Shown here piece by piece: positions 9,103 through 18,366 of a stretch of 64,000 nucleotides of DNA (its first letter is position 1; each line of letters starts with the position of its first letter). Origin of the DNA: DATFVJ01 sp963851085 (GTDB lineage: Bacteria; Actinomycetota; Actinomycetes; Streptosporangiales; Streptosporangiaceae); assembly GCA_963851085.1 (NCBI GenBank), contig CAWKNX010000016.1, forward strand, positions 186,001 to 250,000. The letters run 5' to 3'. The notes beneath the pieces are model-generated. The model was given only the letters and a program-made list of their open reading frames with translations. It did no database searches and was not told the origin of the DNA. The translations under genes were made by a program, and so were the position numbers.

Positions 9103-10566
9103 TCACGTCTGCCGCAGATCCTGAAGCGCGGCCTCGATGCCGCGGTGAAACGTGGGATAGGCGAAGATCATCTGCGCAAGCCGTTCGGTAGCAATCAAAC
9201 CGTGCACGGCGACGGCGAGCGCGCCGAGCACCTCGCCGCCCCACGGTCCCATCGACGTCGCACCCACGAGTACGCCGCGCCTGGAGTCCTCGACGAGCTT
9301 GATGAAGCCGTCGTTGCCCGCCTTGTGGATCCACCCGCGGGTCGTCGAGGGAACCAGTGTGAACCCGGTGCGCACGGCGATCCCCTGCCCTGCCGCCTGA
9401 GCCTCGGTGAGACCGACCACACCGATCTCCGGGTCGGTGAACGTGACTCTGGGCAGCGCGTGGTAGTCCGCCGCCGGGCCGCCGAGGCCGAGGATGTCGC
9501 GGACTGCGATCTCCGCCTGGTACATGGAGACGTGGGTGAAGGCGCCCTTTCCTGTCACGTCGCCGATCGCCCACAGGCCGGGCGGGCCCGCCTGGCCGCC
9601 GCCTGGCCGGATCACGCGCATCCGCTCATCCACGTCGATCACACGTGCCTGCGGGTCGAGTCCCGCCGCCGCCACGCCAAGGTCAGCGAGGCCGGTCTTC
9701 CGGCCAGTAGCGACGAGCAAACGGTCGGCGGTCAGTGACTCGCCGCCCTCCAGCGTGAGCGTGAAACCGTGCCCGTCGTGCCCTACGCCGGTAGCCGCGG
9801 CCCCGGCCTTGACGGTGATGCCCTCCCGGCCGAAGACCTCGGCAAGCAGCGCGCTCGCCTCGGGCTCGTCCATGGGAACCAGCCGGTCGGCGGCCTCGAC
9901 CACGGTGAGCTGTGCACCGAACCTGGTGAACACCTGGCAGAGTTCCGTGCCGATCGAGCCGCCGCCGAGAACGATGAGCGAGCGCGGGACCTCCTCGGTC
10001 TCGATCGCCTCGCGGTTGGTCCAGTAAGGCGTGCCGGCCAGGCCGTCGATAGGCGGTATCGCGGGCGCGGTGCCCGTATTGATCACGATCGCACGGCTGG
10101 CGCGGATCACCAGTGGCTCCCCCGCCGCGTCGACGGTGATCTCCCCGGGTCCGGTGAGACGCCCGCGCCCACGGATGAACCGGCCGCCCTTGGCCGTGAA
10201 CCGGTCGACCGCCACCTTGTCGTCCCAGTTGTCTGTCGCCTCGTCGCGTATCCGGCGGGCGACGGGCCGCCAGTCGGGTCCCACCGTGGACGTGCCGGAC
10301 ATGCCGGGCATCCGCCTGCCCTCGGCGAGCAGATCCGCGGCCCTGATCATCATCTTGCTCGGCACGCAACCCCAGTAAGGGCACTCGCCGCCGAGCAGGC
10401 GCGCCTCGATGCCGGTCACCGACAGTCCAGCCTCGGCCAGCCGCCCGGCCAGGTACTCGCCACCAGGGCCCATGCCGAGGACGGCGACGTCCACCTCGTC
10501 GGCCCGGCCCGCGTCCTCGTCGGCCCGGCCCGCGTCGCGCGGACCGCCGGGTTGATCAGCGACCAT
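9103..10566 (-). CDS. FAD-dependent pyridine nucleotide-disulfide oxidoreductase
   Basis: A 487-residue class I flavin disulfide reductase related to dihydrolipoamide dehydrogenase and mercuric reductase. It has an N-terminal FAD fold (VLGMGPGGEYLAGRL), the redox-active CxxxxC pair in GGECPYWGCVPSK, an NAD(P) fold (LIVLGGGSIGTELC), the second FAD contact (GLWAIGDVTGKG) and a dimerisation domain ending FAYPTFHRGIEAAL with the active-site His. The substrate is not evident: there is no metal-binding N-terminal domain and no C-terminal Cys pair as in MerA. The first 25 residues contain a duplicated DAGRADE stretch. A 57-bp palindromic element lies in its leader. Confidence 0.9.
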   Translation of the reverse strand: MVADQPGGPRDAGRADEDAGRADEVDVAVLGMGPGGEYLAGRLAEAGLSVTGIEARLLGGECPYWGCVPSKMMIRAADLLAEGRRMPGMSGTSTVGPDWRPVARRIRDEATDNWDDKVAVDRFTAKGGRFIRGRGRLTGPGEITVDAAGEPLVIRASRAIVINTGTAPAIPPIDGLAGTPYWTNREAIETEEVPRSLIVLGGGSIGTELCQVFTRFGAQLTVVEAADRLVPMDEPEASALLAEVFGREGITVKAGAAATGVGHDGHGFTLTLEGGESLTADRLLVATGRKTGLADLGVAAAGLDPQARVIDVDERMRVIRPGGGQAGPPGLWAIGDVTGKGAFTHVSMYQAEIAVRDILGLGGPAADYHALPRVTFTDPEIGVVGLTEAQAAGQGIAVRTGFTLVPSTTRGWIHKAGNDGFIKLVEDSRRGVLVGATSMGPWGGEVLGALAVAVHGLIATERLAQMIFAYPTFHRGIEAALQDLRQT

Positions 10567-10590
10567 GATCTACTCCCATCCGGGCTCGCT

Positions 10591-10647
10591 TCCATGATCG
10601 CGGTGGATCTTACGCCGCATTGGCGGAGAGTCCATTGTGATCATGGA
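10591..10647. repeat. 57-bp palindromic element, copy 1
   Basis: Arms TCCATGATCGCGGTGGA and TCCATTGTGATCATGGA match at 14 of 17 positions when paired. The core resembles that of copy 2 (TTACG.CG.AT..CGGAGA). It lies between the stop of the Crp-family gene and the start of the flavin reductase, so it would be transcribed in that leader. Copies 2 and 3 are at 25939 and 34695. Confidence 0.85.
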
Positions 10648-10648
10648 C

Positions 10649-11380
10649 TTACGGCGGAGGTGCCTCTGGATTGCTGCCGCCGGGCGGGGCGCGGCCGATC
10701 TTCCGCAACGCCGCCGGGTCGATGATCGTCATGCGCCCATGCTGCGTGCTGACCAGCTTGCGCTCCCGCCACTGGTGCAGCGCTCGGGTGACTGTCGCCC
10801 GTGAGACGCCCACCCAGCTGGCGAGATCTGTCTGGGACAGCGGAACCGCGAGCATCACCCCATTGTCTGTGTCACGGCCACAGCGTCCGGCGAGATCCAG
10901 CAATAGGCGAGCGAGGCGCTGGGCCCCGCTGCTCTCCATCCGCGTGCGCAGGTTCTGACCCAGTTCGTGCTGGCGCTCCGCCATGACCCTGCGGTACACG
11001 CGTACTGCGCCCGGATGCCCTTCGAGAAACCGGTTGAACCGGTCAGCACTGACGAGCAGGGCTACGACCGGCATGAGCGCGCGGACCGTCGCTGTGCGGT
11101 AGCCGCCCAGGTCAGTGGCGAGCTCACCGACGACGTCACCGGGGCCGCGGAGCGCGAGGACCATTTCATGGCCCTCCATGGTGGAAGAGATGACCTTCGT
11201 CCACCCGGTGAGGAGAATGAGCACATGGGTCGAAGGTTCGCCCTCCATGCACAAAGGCGTCCCGCGCGCGAAGGCTGATTCACGGCCCTGCGCCGAGAGG
11301 GCGGCCCGTTCGCCATCACTCAACGATGCCCAGAACCCCGTGGACCGCGGAGACGGCGGGGTAGGCGGTACTAGCTGCAT
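10649..11380 (-). CDS. Crp/Fnr-family transcriptional regulator
   Basis: An N-terminal cyclic-nucleotide-binding-type beta-barrel (GTPLCMEGEPSTHVLILLTG, then RGPGDVVGELATDLGG) is followed by a dimerisation helix and a winged helix (LSQTDLASWVGVSRATVTRA). No Cys cluster is seen, so an Fnr-type iron-sulfur sensor is unlikely. The ligand is unknown. I start at ATG 11380, since the 29 preceding residues do not look like protein. It is upstream of, and in the same direction as, the flavin reductase, separated by palindrome copy 1. Confidence 0.87.
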   Translation of the reverse strand: MQLVPPTPPSPRSTGFWASLSDGERAALSAQGRESAFARGTPLCMEGEPSTHVLILLTGWTKVISSTMEGHEMVLALRGPGDVVGELATDLGGYRTATVRALMPVVALLVSADRFNRFLEGHPGAVRVYRRVMAERQHELGQNLRTRMESSGAQRLARLLLDLAGRCGRDTDNGVMLAVPLSQTDLASWVGVSRATVTRALHQWRERKLVSTQHGRMTIIDPAALRKIGRAPPGGSNPEAPPP

Positions 11381-11538
11381 CAAGCCGCCACTGTCTCGTT
11401 CCGGTTGCACCGGCTCCCCTCTGGCGGTGCCGATTCCCACGATGTGCCCGCCGGGCGGACCGGGCAATCCCAGAATGCGCCCCCGTGAGCGCTCTGGCGG
11501 GGCCCGGCCGGCTCAGCGGTCACCAACCCTTCCCCGGA

Positions 11539-12090
11539 TCAGATCCGCCCGCCCGCGATCAGCAGCGCCAAGGACCAGGCGCAGAAGCCGATCATCGCGA
11601 TGGTGGCCCACCCCAGCGCCAGATGTATGCGCGCATTGCGGAAGTGCGCCGCCGCGAGCACCGCTTGTGCGCGGTCCCACACCGCAGTCGGCTCCGCCAG
11701 CGGCAGCGTCCGCACGGGCGTCCACGGCACGGTCGGATCTACCGGCGCGCCGGTCTGGCGGCGCAGTTCGCCGAGCTGGTCCATGAGCGGCCGGCCGGCA
11801 ACGACCATCAGGACCGCGGTCCTGATGACGCTGAGGGCGAGGACCGCGAGCAATCCCAGGCAGATCACGGTCGCCACGCCCGCGTGCAGGTTGATGGGTA
11901 CCGCGGCCGCTTCGACCGCGACGCCGACCGTCACGGCAGCGACCGTGAGCCCGCTCACCAGCATGCCCGGGCGTGCGTCGTGCAGGAGCTCGGCCATCTC
12001 GCGGAGCGTCTCGTCCGCGGGTGAGGAGTCAACCACGGTCTTGTCTGCGCCGCCAATGCGAAACGGCCGTACTGCGGTTGCCAGCGTCAT
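11539..12090 (-). CDS. small multi-pass membrane protein of unknown function
   Basis: A 183-residue protein with hydrophobic segments around GMLVSGLTVAAVTVGVAV, AGVATVICLGLLAVLALSVI and, at the C-terminus, LGWATIAMIGFCAWSLALLI. Between the second and third is a soluble stretch containing PVDPTVPWTPVRTLPLAEPT. The start ATG 12090 has GGAGGCGATC directly upstream, a good RBS. I do not recognise the family. It is in the same orientation as the Crp gene but about 160 bp away. Confidence 0.7.
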   Translation of the reverse strand: MTLATAVRPFRIGGADKTVVDSSPADETLREMAELLHDARPGMLVSGLTVAAVTVGVAVEAAAVPINLHAGVATVICLGLLAVLALSVIRTAVLMVVAGRPLMDQLGELRRQTGAPVDPTVPWTPVRTLPLAEPTAVWDRAQAVLAAAHFRNARIHLALGWATIAMIGFCAWSLALLIAGGRI

Positions 12091-12384
12091 GATCGCCTCC
12101 ACTGCTCCGAATTCCCACAACTCCATGAGAACCGGAGCCAGGCGATCGCGCCGTCCCAGGCGAGACAGCGTTACTGTCTCATTTGACGCAACCCCGGGTC
12201 AGTCCAGGCGTTTCACCCGGCAGCGCGCGCCCGGGTGTGGCATCATGCCCCCGCCCGGCCCGCTGTATGCCCGGTGATCATCCCCCGGGGACACGCTGAT
12301 CGCGGCGGAGACATGCTCCCCCGAGCGGACAATTTTGCGCCCTCGATCAGGGGATCGGGAGCATCAGGAGATCGGGATCCGTGG

Positions 12385-12591
12385 TCAGCCGGAGTGCTGC
12401 CGTACCGGCATCGAAGGTCCCCACGCGAGCGCCGGATGCACCGCGGTCGCGTCCTCCAACAGTTCAAGTCGACGTCGGTTATCTGGTGCGTGGCCTTCTG
12501 GAAGAGGCCGCCAGGCCGCGGCTTCTTCCACCAACCGGATTATCAGCATCCAATGATGATGATAATCCGCGAGGCTGAGGCGAAGAGTCAT
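12385..12591 (-). pseudogene. probable N-terminal remnant of a GNAT acetyltransferase
   Basis: After the RBS-like GGAGATCGGGAGA and an ATG, the frame reads MTLRLSLADYHHHWMLIIRL then VEEAAAW. This resembles the start of the acetyltransferase at 13366 (VVRLIDGAAAW). After AAAW the similarity stops, consistent with a frameshift or deletion. No acetyl-CoA-binding motif follows. It may be a decayed paralogue of the neighbour. Confidence 0.35.
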
Positions 12592-13365
12592 TCTCCCGAT
12601 CTCCAGCGGCGGCACCCGGGCTTGATACAGGGACGGTCTCCCGCCGACACCCTCAACGGCGAGGACCGGGGACCGGGCCGAGGCCGCGGGCCTGCCCGCG
12701 AGCCCAGCCCTGCTCCGTACCCTGCTCAGGCGACGAGGTTGCCGGGGGGAGACCGCTGAGGTGTACGTACACCCGATCAGCGCGGGTCGTAATGCTCATA
12801 GCGGTAGTGCGCAGATGGGCGAGCGTGGCGCTTGGCCATTTCACCTCCCTGCTCGGTCCGTAGCAACCGGGCACAGGGGCACATCCCTGCGCTCAAGGGC
12901 AGATGGTCTAATGAGAGAGGCTGCGCGCCGCACAGTCAACTCACAAGTCGCTGGTGATCAATTAGCTCCCGGCAACACTGGCAACACACATCACGCCGCT
13001 CACGCCGACTGAGTCATGACGATCGTGCTGATGCGCGGCCATCATGGCGGCTCGGCCTTGGATTCGATCACCGGCGGGGCATACGGGCAGGTCGGGCGTA
13101 CGGCGCGCTGCCGCAACCGGACGGCCGGATGATTCCCCCGCGCCGGGCGAAAGCCGCTGCGGGCGCAAGGCGGCGTGGAAGATTCATCGCAGGATGCAGG
13201 CCATTGTGTCCGAAAGGTTAGGGTCAAAGTGCTCGCGGGCGACCGCCACGCCGGCCGTTTCCCTGGCCCTTCGCGGCGGCCAGGACACGGGGACGGCAGC
13301 GGCGCAGCAGCGTAGACCACAGTCATGGCCGCGAAAGATGCAGGCTGGTCAGCCCATGAGCACGA
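12592..13365. other. intergenic region with no recognisable gene
   Basis: About 770 bp. Short frames exist on both strands but none has a recognisable motif or RBS. I see no palindromes of note and no tRNA-like fold. Confidence 0.4.
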
Positions 13366-13917
13366 TCACCTCAGGACGATGCCGGGCGTTGCCGGTTTCC
13401 CGCCGATGGGCCGCTGGAAGAGAACACCTGAGGGGTAGGACCTGTCGGCGTGTTCGCGGACAAAATTGAACCCCTGGTTCTGGTAATACCGGTGCAGAGC
13501 GGTGTTTGTCGTCCAGACATCGATCCTGATCGACCTGGCGCCGTATGCGCGCTGGGCCCGGTCGCCGGCCCAGTCCAGCAAGGCAGCGCCCAACCCGATA
13601 CCGGCGTAGGGGCGGCCGACGACAAGGCGGTGCACATACGCGGCGGGCTCGGCGTCCTCCCATTCCGTCCAGAGTTTGGGATCCGCCGTGTCCTCCAGGG
13701 TGATCGTGGCCGCCGGCTCGTCGCGGTCCCAGGCAATCCAGGTCTTGCCCGACACAATGCCATCCATGATCCTCTGCACCCGGCCCCGCGGTGTCGGCCA
13801 CGGCCGTTTCCACTGATCGGTCCCCTTAGTCCGAAGCCATGCCGCAGCCCCGTCGATGAGACGTACGACGTTATTGAAATCATCCATAGTTGCGCAATCA
13901 ACGCGAAAATTATTCAT
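13366..13917 (-). CDS. GNAT-family N-acetyltransferase
   Basis: A 183-residue single-domain GNAT. The acetyl-CoA pyrophosphate loop is GRPYAGIGLGAALLDWAG, preceded by AAYVHRLVV (beta 4), and followed by RIDVWTTNTALHRYYQNQGF, the usual C-terminal half. The substrate is not predictable. The start at ATG 13917 (MNNFRVD) has GGAG close upstream; a GTG six codons earlier is possible. The upstream sequence is AT-richer than its surroundings. Confidence 0.87.
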   Translation of the reverse strand: MNNFRVDCATMDDFNNVVRLIDGAAAWLRTKGTDQWKRPWPTPRGRVQRIMDGIVSGKTWIAWDRDEPAATITLEDTADPKLWTEWEDAEPAAYVHRLVVGRPYAGIGLGAALLDWAGDRAQRAYGARSIRIDVWTTNTALHRYYQNQGFNFVREHADRSYPSGVLFQRPIGGKPATPGIVLR

Positions 13918-14201
13918 AGCTCCACGAAGTTCCACCCTTGGTCCGGTTAGACCGGACGGCCGATTGTAAAGGTGGCTGTCCCGGCCACGTCGCCTGTCGC
14001 GGCCGGGACAGCCTGGTGCCCTTTAGTTACCCCTGCGGCTGCCCTTTAGCCCGGAGGGGTGGCACCATTTTTAGGTCGCTCGCCCGCGACTGCGACATCG
14101 GCCACTGCTCGCGTCGGTAACGGTATGCTCCCTTCTCGCGCGGCAGAGGGCGGGCGCATCCAGACAGCCGGCCAGATGCCTTTCCACATAGTCGCGCAGC
14201 A

Positions 14202-15011
14202 TCATGAGCCTCTGATCTCGTCAATCAAATCCCGCAGCGGTGGAACTTCACCGAAATCGATGACAAAATGATTCCGGTCAGCCGGATAGATGCTGGCCGT
14301 GAAGCGGATCGGCCTGCCACCCTCGGCATAGGCCGTGCGATGCACCACGACCATCAGCACCGAGCCGTCGTCAGGGACCTTGAAGAATGAGACTTCGCCC
14401 CCATTCGGCGGCCGGACCGTCAGCCGGTCACGGTAACCGGCCTGCCGGATGCCCAGCTTCTGCTCCACGTACACAGTCGCGCCTGCCTTGATGTCGGTGG
14501 CCTCGAGCAGGGCGACGGCGCCGTCCAGGACGAATTGCATCGGATAGAAGGAGGTCTGGAGCGAGGACGGGACGCCGTCGATGAAGCGCTGCTGATGCCT
14601 GCTGACGACCGAGTCCCGCATCTCGATCTGGAGTTCCCTGGCGATCTCTTCCCTGGCGTTCTGCACCTCGACCCTCGGCGGGCCGAAGCTTGGCTCGCCT
14701 CCCTGCAACCGCACGACATCCCCGAACGCAGCGGTCGTCTCGGCGGCGGCGCCGCTGTCGGGAGACGGGTTGAGCGGCACGATGAACGGCGTGATCTTCC
14801 CGACCACGAAGGTGCCGCGGCCCGGCTGGGTGACGACCAGCCCGCGCGTGGTGAGCCACCTGATCGCATCCCTGACGGTGTTACGTGACGCGTTGTCGTA
14901 CTGCTCGCGAAGCTCCAGCTCTGTGGGAAGCTGCGAACCCGGCTCGAGTTCGCCGACCTCGATCCTGCGGTTCAGGTCATCGGCGATCTGCCGGTAGAGC
15001 GGGTCCGCCAT
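14202..15011 (-). CDS. GntR-family regulator with UTRA effector domain
   Basis: Residues 1-75 form a GntR winged helix (PLYRQIADDLNRRIEVGELE, then GSQLPTELELREQYDNASRN and TVRDAIRWLTTRGLVVTQPG). The remainder is a UTRA small-molecule-binding domain (GVPSSLQTSFYPMQF, AEGGRPIRFTASIYP). The RBS GGAGGAG precedes the ATG. It is divergent from the cyclase-like gene, and a nested palindrome lies just upstream of its start, which fits autoregulation. The effector is unknown. Confidence 0.92.
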   Translation of the reverse strand: MADPLYRQIADDLNRRIEVGELEPGSQLPTELELREQYDNASRNTVRDAIRWLTTRGLVVTQPGRGTFVVGKITPFIVPLNPSPDSGAAAETTAAFGDVVRLQGGEPSFGPPRVEVQNAREEIARELQIEMRDSVVSRHQQRFIDGVPSSLQTSFYPMQFVLDGAVALLEATDIKAGATVYVEQKLGIRQAGYRDRLTVRPPNGGEVSFFKVPDDGSVLMVVVHRTAYAEGGRPIRFTASIYPADRNHFVIDFGEVPPLRDLIDEIRGS

Positions 15012-15036
15012 GGCTCCTCCACGCTGAGAGATACCA

Positions 15037-15077
15037 GTAGCACCACTTGGTTGGGTATACCCACCTAGAGGTGCTAC
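15037..15077. promoter_or_regulatory. nested palindrome, likely GntR operator
   Basis: Outer arms GTAGCACC (15037-15044) and GGTGCTAC (15070-15077) enclose a perfect inner palindrome TGGGTATACCCA (15052-15063), nearly concentric. It sits 26 bp upstream of the GntR start and in the divergent region before the cyclase-like gene. This is the usual place for an autoregulatory HutC/GntR site. Confidence 0.65.
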
Positions 15078-15483
15078 CTACCTCGATAGGCTGAGGTGGA
15101 TTGTCCCAACCTTTTGAGGTTTGCACCGGGCCGATCCCGGCTACATACCTATCATGCCAGTTGTTGGGATGTTTGGGCTAGGTCAGGACGCAAGGATCAT
15201 TCAGGCGGGCCGACACATAAGGATAGCTCAGGCAGACCTGGCATGCCGCCTGATCCATGTAAGTGGTTCAGGTGGAGTCACCCCAGCCACGGTGGGAGGT
15301 TGACGATGGTGACGCGTCTGAGCGGTTCCGTATCGCCTGAGCACAGGGGGCGCGCTGGTCACGGGCACGCGCGGGCAAGTGCGCCGGCGCAACGGCTCAC
15401 TACCTGGCCCGTTGCTGCGCCTCTTCCCCGGCTCCGCAGATCAGGCCGGGGGCTACGGGGAAGGCGGCGGCCGGTACTGTCCC

Positions 15484-16359
15484 ATGCTCGCGATCGACAT
15501 CAAGGCGTTCAACAACCGCGAGCGTGGCGAAGCGGTGCAGCGGTTCCTGCGTGCGGCGATGTACGAGCTACTGGCCAGCGCCTTCGACCGCTCACGCCTT
15601 GCCTGGATGGCGTGCCATCACGAGGACCGCGGCGATGGAGTGCTCGTCGTCGCCCCGGCAGGCGTGCCTGCGGCCGCACTCATCGACCCCGTGGTTGATC
15701 ACTTGCGGGCGGGCATCCGGCTGCACAACAAGATTTGCAGCGACGTCGCGAAGATCCGGCTGCGGATGTCCGTGCACGCCGGGCAGGTCCACTTCGACGA
15801 CAACGGTGTCTGCGGCATCGCGGTCACCCATCTGTTCCGGATGCTCGAGGCCGCCGCGTTCAAGCGCGCGTTCGCCGCATCTGGCGCCGACTTCGCCCTC
15901 GTCACCTCCGACGCTCTCTACGGAGAGGTGATCAGCCAGGGACCCGGTCTCATCGACCCCGACATGTACGCGCCCATCACGATCCGCTGCAAGGAGACCC
16001 GCGGCCGGGCGTGGCTCTACCTGCCGCCGGTACGAAACCCCTTTCTCGGCAGCATGAGCAGCAACGGGCGCCAGGTGGGCGGCGGGTCTGCCGGCGCCGG
16101 CGCGGGGGCTGCGGCAGCCGCGCGGGAGGCAGCGGCGGGCTACGAAACGACCATGCCGCCGCCGATCCCCCAGCCGCGGTCGCCGCAGCCTCAGGATGCG
16201 CGGAAGGACCGGGTGCCCGCCCTCGCAGGCCTGATCGCAGCGAGCGCCGCCACCACCCGGTCGCGCTGGCTCGCGAGCGTGCCGCGGAGTTCTCCGGTCC
16301 CTGGCATCTTCCGCGAGCGCCTTCATCCCGGCCAGCGTGCGCCGCATCCTGGCCCATAA
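15484..16359 (+). CDS. class III nucleotide cyclase-like (GGDEF/cyclase-fold) domain protein
   Basis: The N-terminal 185 residues (MLAIDIKAFNNRERGEAVQR, MACHHEDRGDGVLVVAPAGV, IRLRMSVHAGQVHF) match a cyclase-homology-domain family common in Streptomyces relatives. FRMLEAAAFKRAFA and LVTSDALYGEVI are typical of it. The DRGDG corresponds to the beta-hairpin region that carries a metal Asp in true cyclases; whether it is catalytic is unclear. The last about 100 residues are Gly/Ala/Pro-rich and probably disordered. ATG 15484 is chosen because the conserved part begins there; GTG or ATG starts up to 15379 are possible. Confidence 0.7.
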   Translation: MLAIDIKAFNNRERGEAVQRFLRAAMYELLASAFDRSRLAWMACHHEDRGDGVLVVAPAGVPAAALIDPVVDHLRAGIRLHNKICSDVAKIRLRMSVHAGQVHFDDNGVCGIAVTHLFRMLEAAAFKRAFAASGADFALVTSDALYGEVISQGPGLIDPDMYAPITIRCKETRGRAWLYLPPVRNPFLGSMSSNGRQVGGGSAGAGAGAAAAAREAAAGYETTMPPPIPQPRSPQPQDARKDRVPALAGLIAASAATTRSRWLASVPRSSPVPGIFRERLHPGQRAPHPGP

Positions 16360-16482
16360 GGAACGCCAGCCAAGGAACGCCGGCCAGGACCCCGGCTCAG
16401 GAACGCCAGCGGGGCGCCATCAGAACGGTGCGGCGGCCGGGACGCGGGTCGGCACGCGGCAGCCGTTAAGGAGCAAGCGCGT

Positions 16483-18033
16483 TCACCGGCGGCCAGGCCG
16501 GCTGGCCTGTGCGGGCACGCCGGGCTCCAGCGGCGGCGCACCGACAGGAAGGCACGTCTTGCATTCCGGCTCCGCCACCGGGGCGCCGGGCCGTCCGGGG
16601 CGGAGCACGTCGTTGTCGATCATCGTGGCGGACAGCAGCGCGCCGAGCAGGAGCAGCGCGGCGCAGATCACCATCGCCTCGCGGAACGCGCCCTCGAACA
16701 GCGCAGCCGATTGATAATCCGGGCCCGTGAGCCCCACGGCGAGCGGCAGGCCGGCGACCGCGAGCAGGCCCGCGGCCCTCGCCACCGCGTTGTTCACCCC
16801 GCTCGCGACGCCCGCGTGCCTGACCTCGGCGCTCGCGAGCACGGTCGCGGTCAGCGGGGCGACCACCATGGACAGCCCGAGCCCGAAGACGCACACCGCA
16901 GGCAGCACGTCAGCCAGGTACGACGCGTCCACCCCGATCCGTGTCATGAGCAGCATGCCGGCCGCGCACGTCACCGCGCCGGAGGTCATCAGCCAGCGCG
17001 GCCCGATCCGTTGCGCCAGCGCGCCGGCGCGGGCCGACAGCAGCAGCATGAGCAGGGTGAATGGCAGCAGGGCGAGGCCCGCCTGCAGCGGGGTGAAGCC
17101 CGACACCACCTGAAGTTCCAGGATGAGCAGGAACAGCATGCCGCTGAGCGCGGCGTACACGACGAAGGTCACCATGTTGACGGCGGTGAACTGGCGTGAG
17201 GCGAACACGTCGAGCGGGAGCATCGGCGGTACGCGGTCCGGCGACCTGCTGCGCGCGCGCTCGACAAGCACGAACGCGGCGCCCGCGGCGACGCCAACGA
17301 CGGCGGCCGTCAGCACGCCGCCGCCGATCACGCCGTGCCCCGATGCCTCGATCAGCGCGTAGGTGATCCCGCCGAGAGACAGCGCCGCGAGCCCCGCACC
17401 CAGGATGTCGAACCGGCCGCCGGCGGAGGGATCACGGCTCTCCGGCACGTGCCGCAGGGTGACCGCGACCACGGCGACGGCGACCGGCAGATTGAGCAGG
17501 AAGATCCACCGCCAGCCGACTGAGCCGACAATCCAGCCGCCAAGGAACGGGCCCACCGCGCCCGCCACGCCACCGAGGCCCGACCACGCACCGACCGCTC
17601 GCGCCCGGTCCTGCGGGGCAAACGTGGCCTGGATGATCGCCAGCGACCCGGGAGCAAGCAGCGCGCCGCCCACGCCCTGAAGCGCCCGCGCGGCAATCAG
17701 CACGCCGATACCCGGGGCGAGCCCGCACAGCGCCGAGGCGAGCGCGAACCAGACGACGCCCGTCATGAACACACGGCGGCGGCCGAGGCGGTCCCCGAGC
17801 GACCCGCCCAGCAGGATCAGGCCGGCCAGCGTGAGGGTGTAGGACGTGACCGTCCACTGCAGTCCGGCGAGCGAGGCGCCCAGGCTCTTCCCGATGGTGG
17901 GCAGGGCTATGTTGACGACCGTCCCATCGAGCATTGCCATGCCAGACCCGAGCACGGTGGCGAGCAGCACCCAGCGTCCCGACGGTTGCTTCAGCCTGAT
18001 GCCGCCGGCGGTGGTCCCGGCTATATCAGCCAT
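16483..18033 (-). CDS. DHA2-family (14-TMS) MFS drug transporter
   Basis: A 516-residue proton-coupled multidrug efflux protein. After MADIAGTTAGGIRLKQPSGR come the family blocks MAMLDGTVVNIALPTIG, LGGSLGDRLGRRRVFMTG (loop 2-3), and GAVGPFLGGWIVGSVGWRWI with the following FLLNLPVAVA. The C-terminus carries MCSxLLLLGALL-type helices and a short Cys-containing tail. The start ATG 18033 is the natural N-terminus; the frame extends 53 codons further into a tandem-repeat region that is not protein-like. It is divergent from the LigB-type dioxygenase. Confidence 0.92.
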   Translation of the reverse strand: MADIAGTTAGGIRLKQPSGRWVLLATVLGSGMAMLDGTVVNIALPTIGKSLGASLAGLQWTVTSYTLTLAGLILLGGSLGDRLGRRRVFMTGVVWFALASALCGLAPGIGVLIAARALQGVGGALLAPGSLAIIQATFAPQDRARAVGAWSGLGGVAGAVGPFLGGWIVGSVGWRWIFLLNLPVAVAVVAVTLRHVPESRDPSAGGRFDILGAGLAALSLGGITYALIEASGHGVIGGGVLTAAVVGVAAGAAFVLVERARSRSPDRVPPMLPLDVFASRQFTAVNMVTFVVYAALSGMLFLLILELQVVSGFTPLQAGLALLPFTLLMLLLSARAGALAQRIGPRWLMTSGAVTCAAGMLLMTRIGVDASYLADVLPAVCVFGLGLSMVVAPLTATVLASAEVRHAGVASGVNNAVARAAGLLAVAGLPLAVGLTGPDYQSAALFEGAFREAMVICAALLLLGALLSATMIDNDVLRPGRPGAPVAEPECKTCLPVGAPPLEPGVPAQASRPGRR

Positions 18034-18074
18034 GCGGTGATCGTCCCACCTTGTCCATGTTCCCGTTGCTATGG

Positions 18075-18290
18075 ATCTGACGCGCGGAGCCCGCCGCACG
18101 GAGCCGGCCGCACGGGCCCGCCGGGTGGAGCCAGCCGGGTGGAGCCAGCCGCACGGGCCGCCGCGTGGAGCCAGCCGCACGGAACTGGCCATACGGAACC
18201 GGCCACACGGGCCGCCGCACGGGCCCGCCGCACGGGCCGCCGCGCGGGGCCCGCCGCGCGGGGCCCCCGCGCGGGCGCGGCAAAGGCTGA
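18075..18290. repeat. degenerate GC-rich tandem repeats between divergent genes
   Basis: Units built from GGAGCCAGCCG, CACGGGCCGCCG and CGCGCGGGGCCC follow each other for about 215 bp between the MFS start and the dioxygenase start. The units vary in length, so this is a degenerate minisatellite. It must contain or flank the promoters of both genes. Confidence 0.7.
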
Positions 18291-18366
18291 GTTACGGTCG
18301 TAAGAGCCGCCTCTGCGCAGGGGGTACGCCAGGAGCCGGGTGACTTAGCCAGGAACCGGAGGGGCG

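Noticed and set aside
12760..13012. Short plus-strand frame as a possible small gene
   Set aside because: No RBS, no recognisable sequence, and typical chance frame for this GC content.
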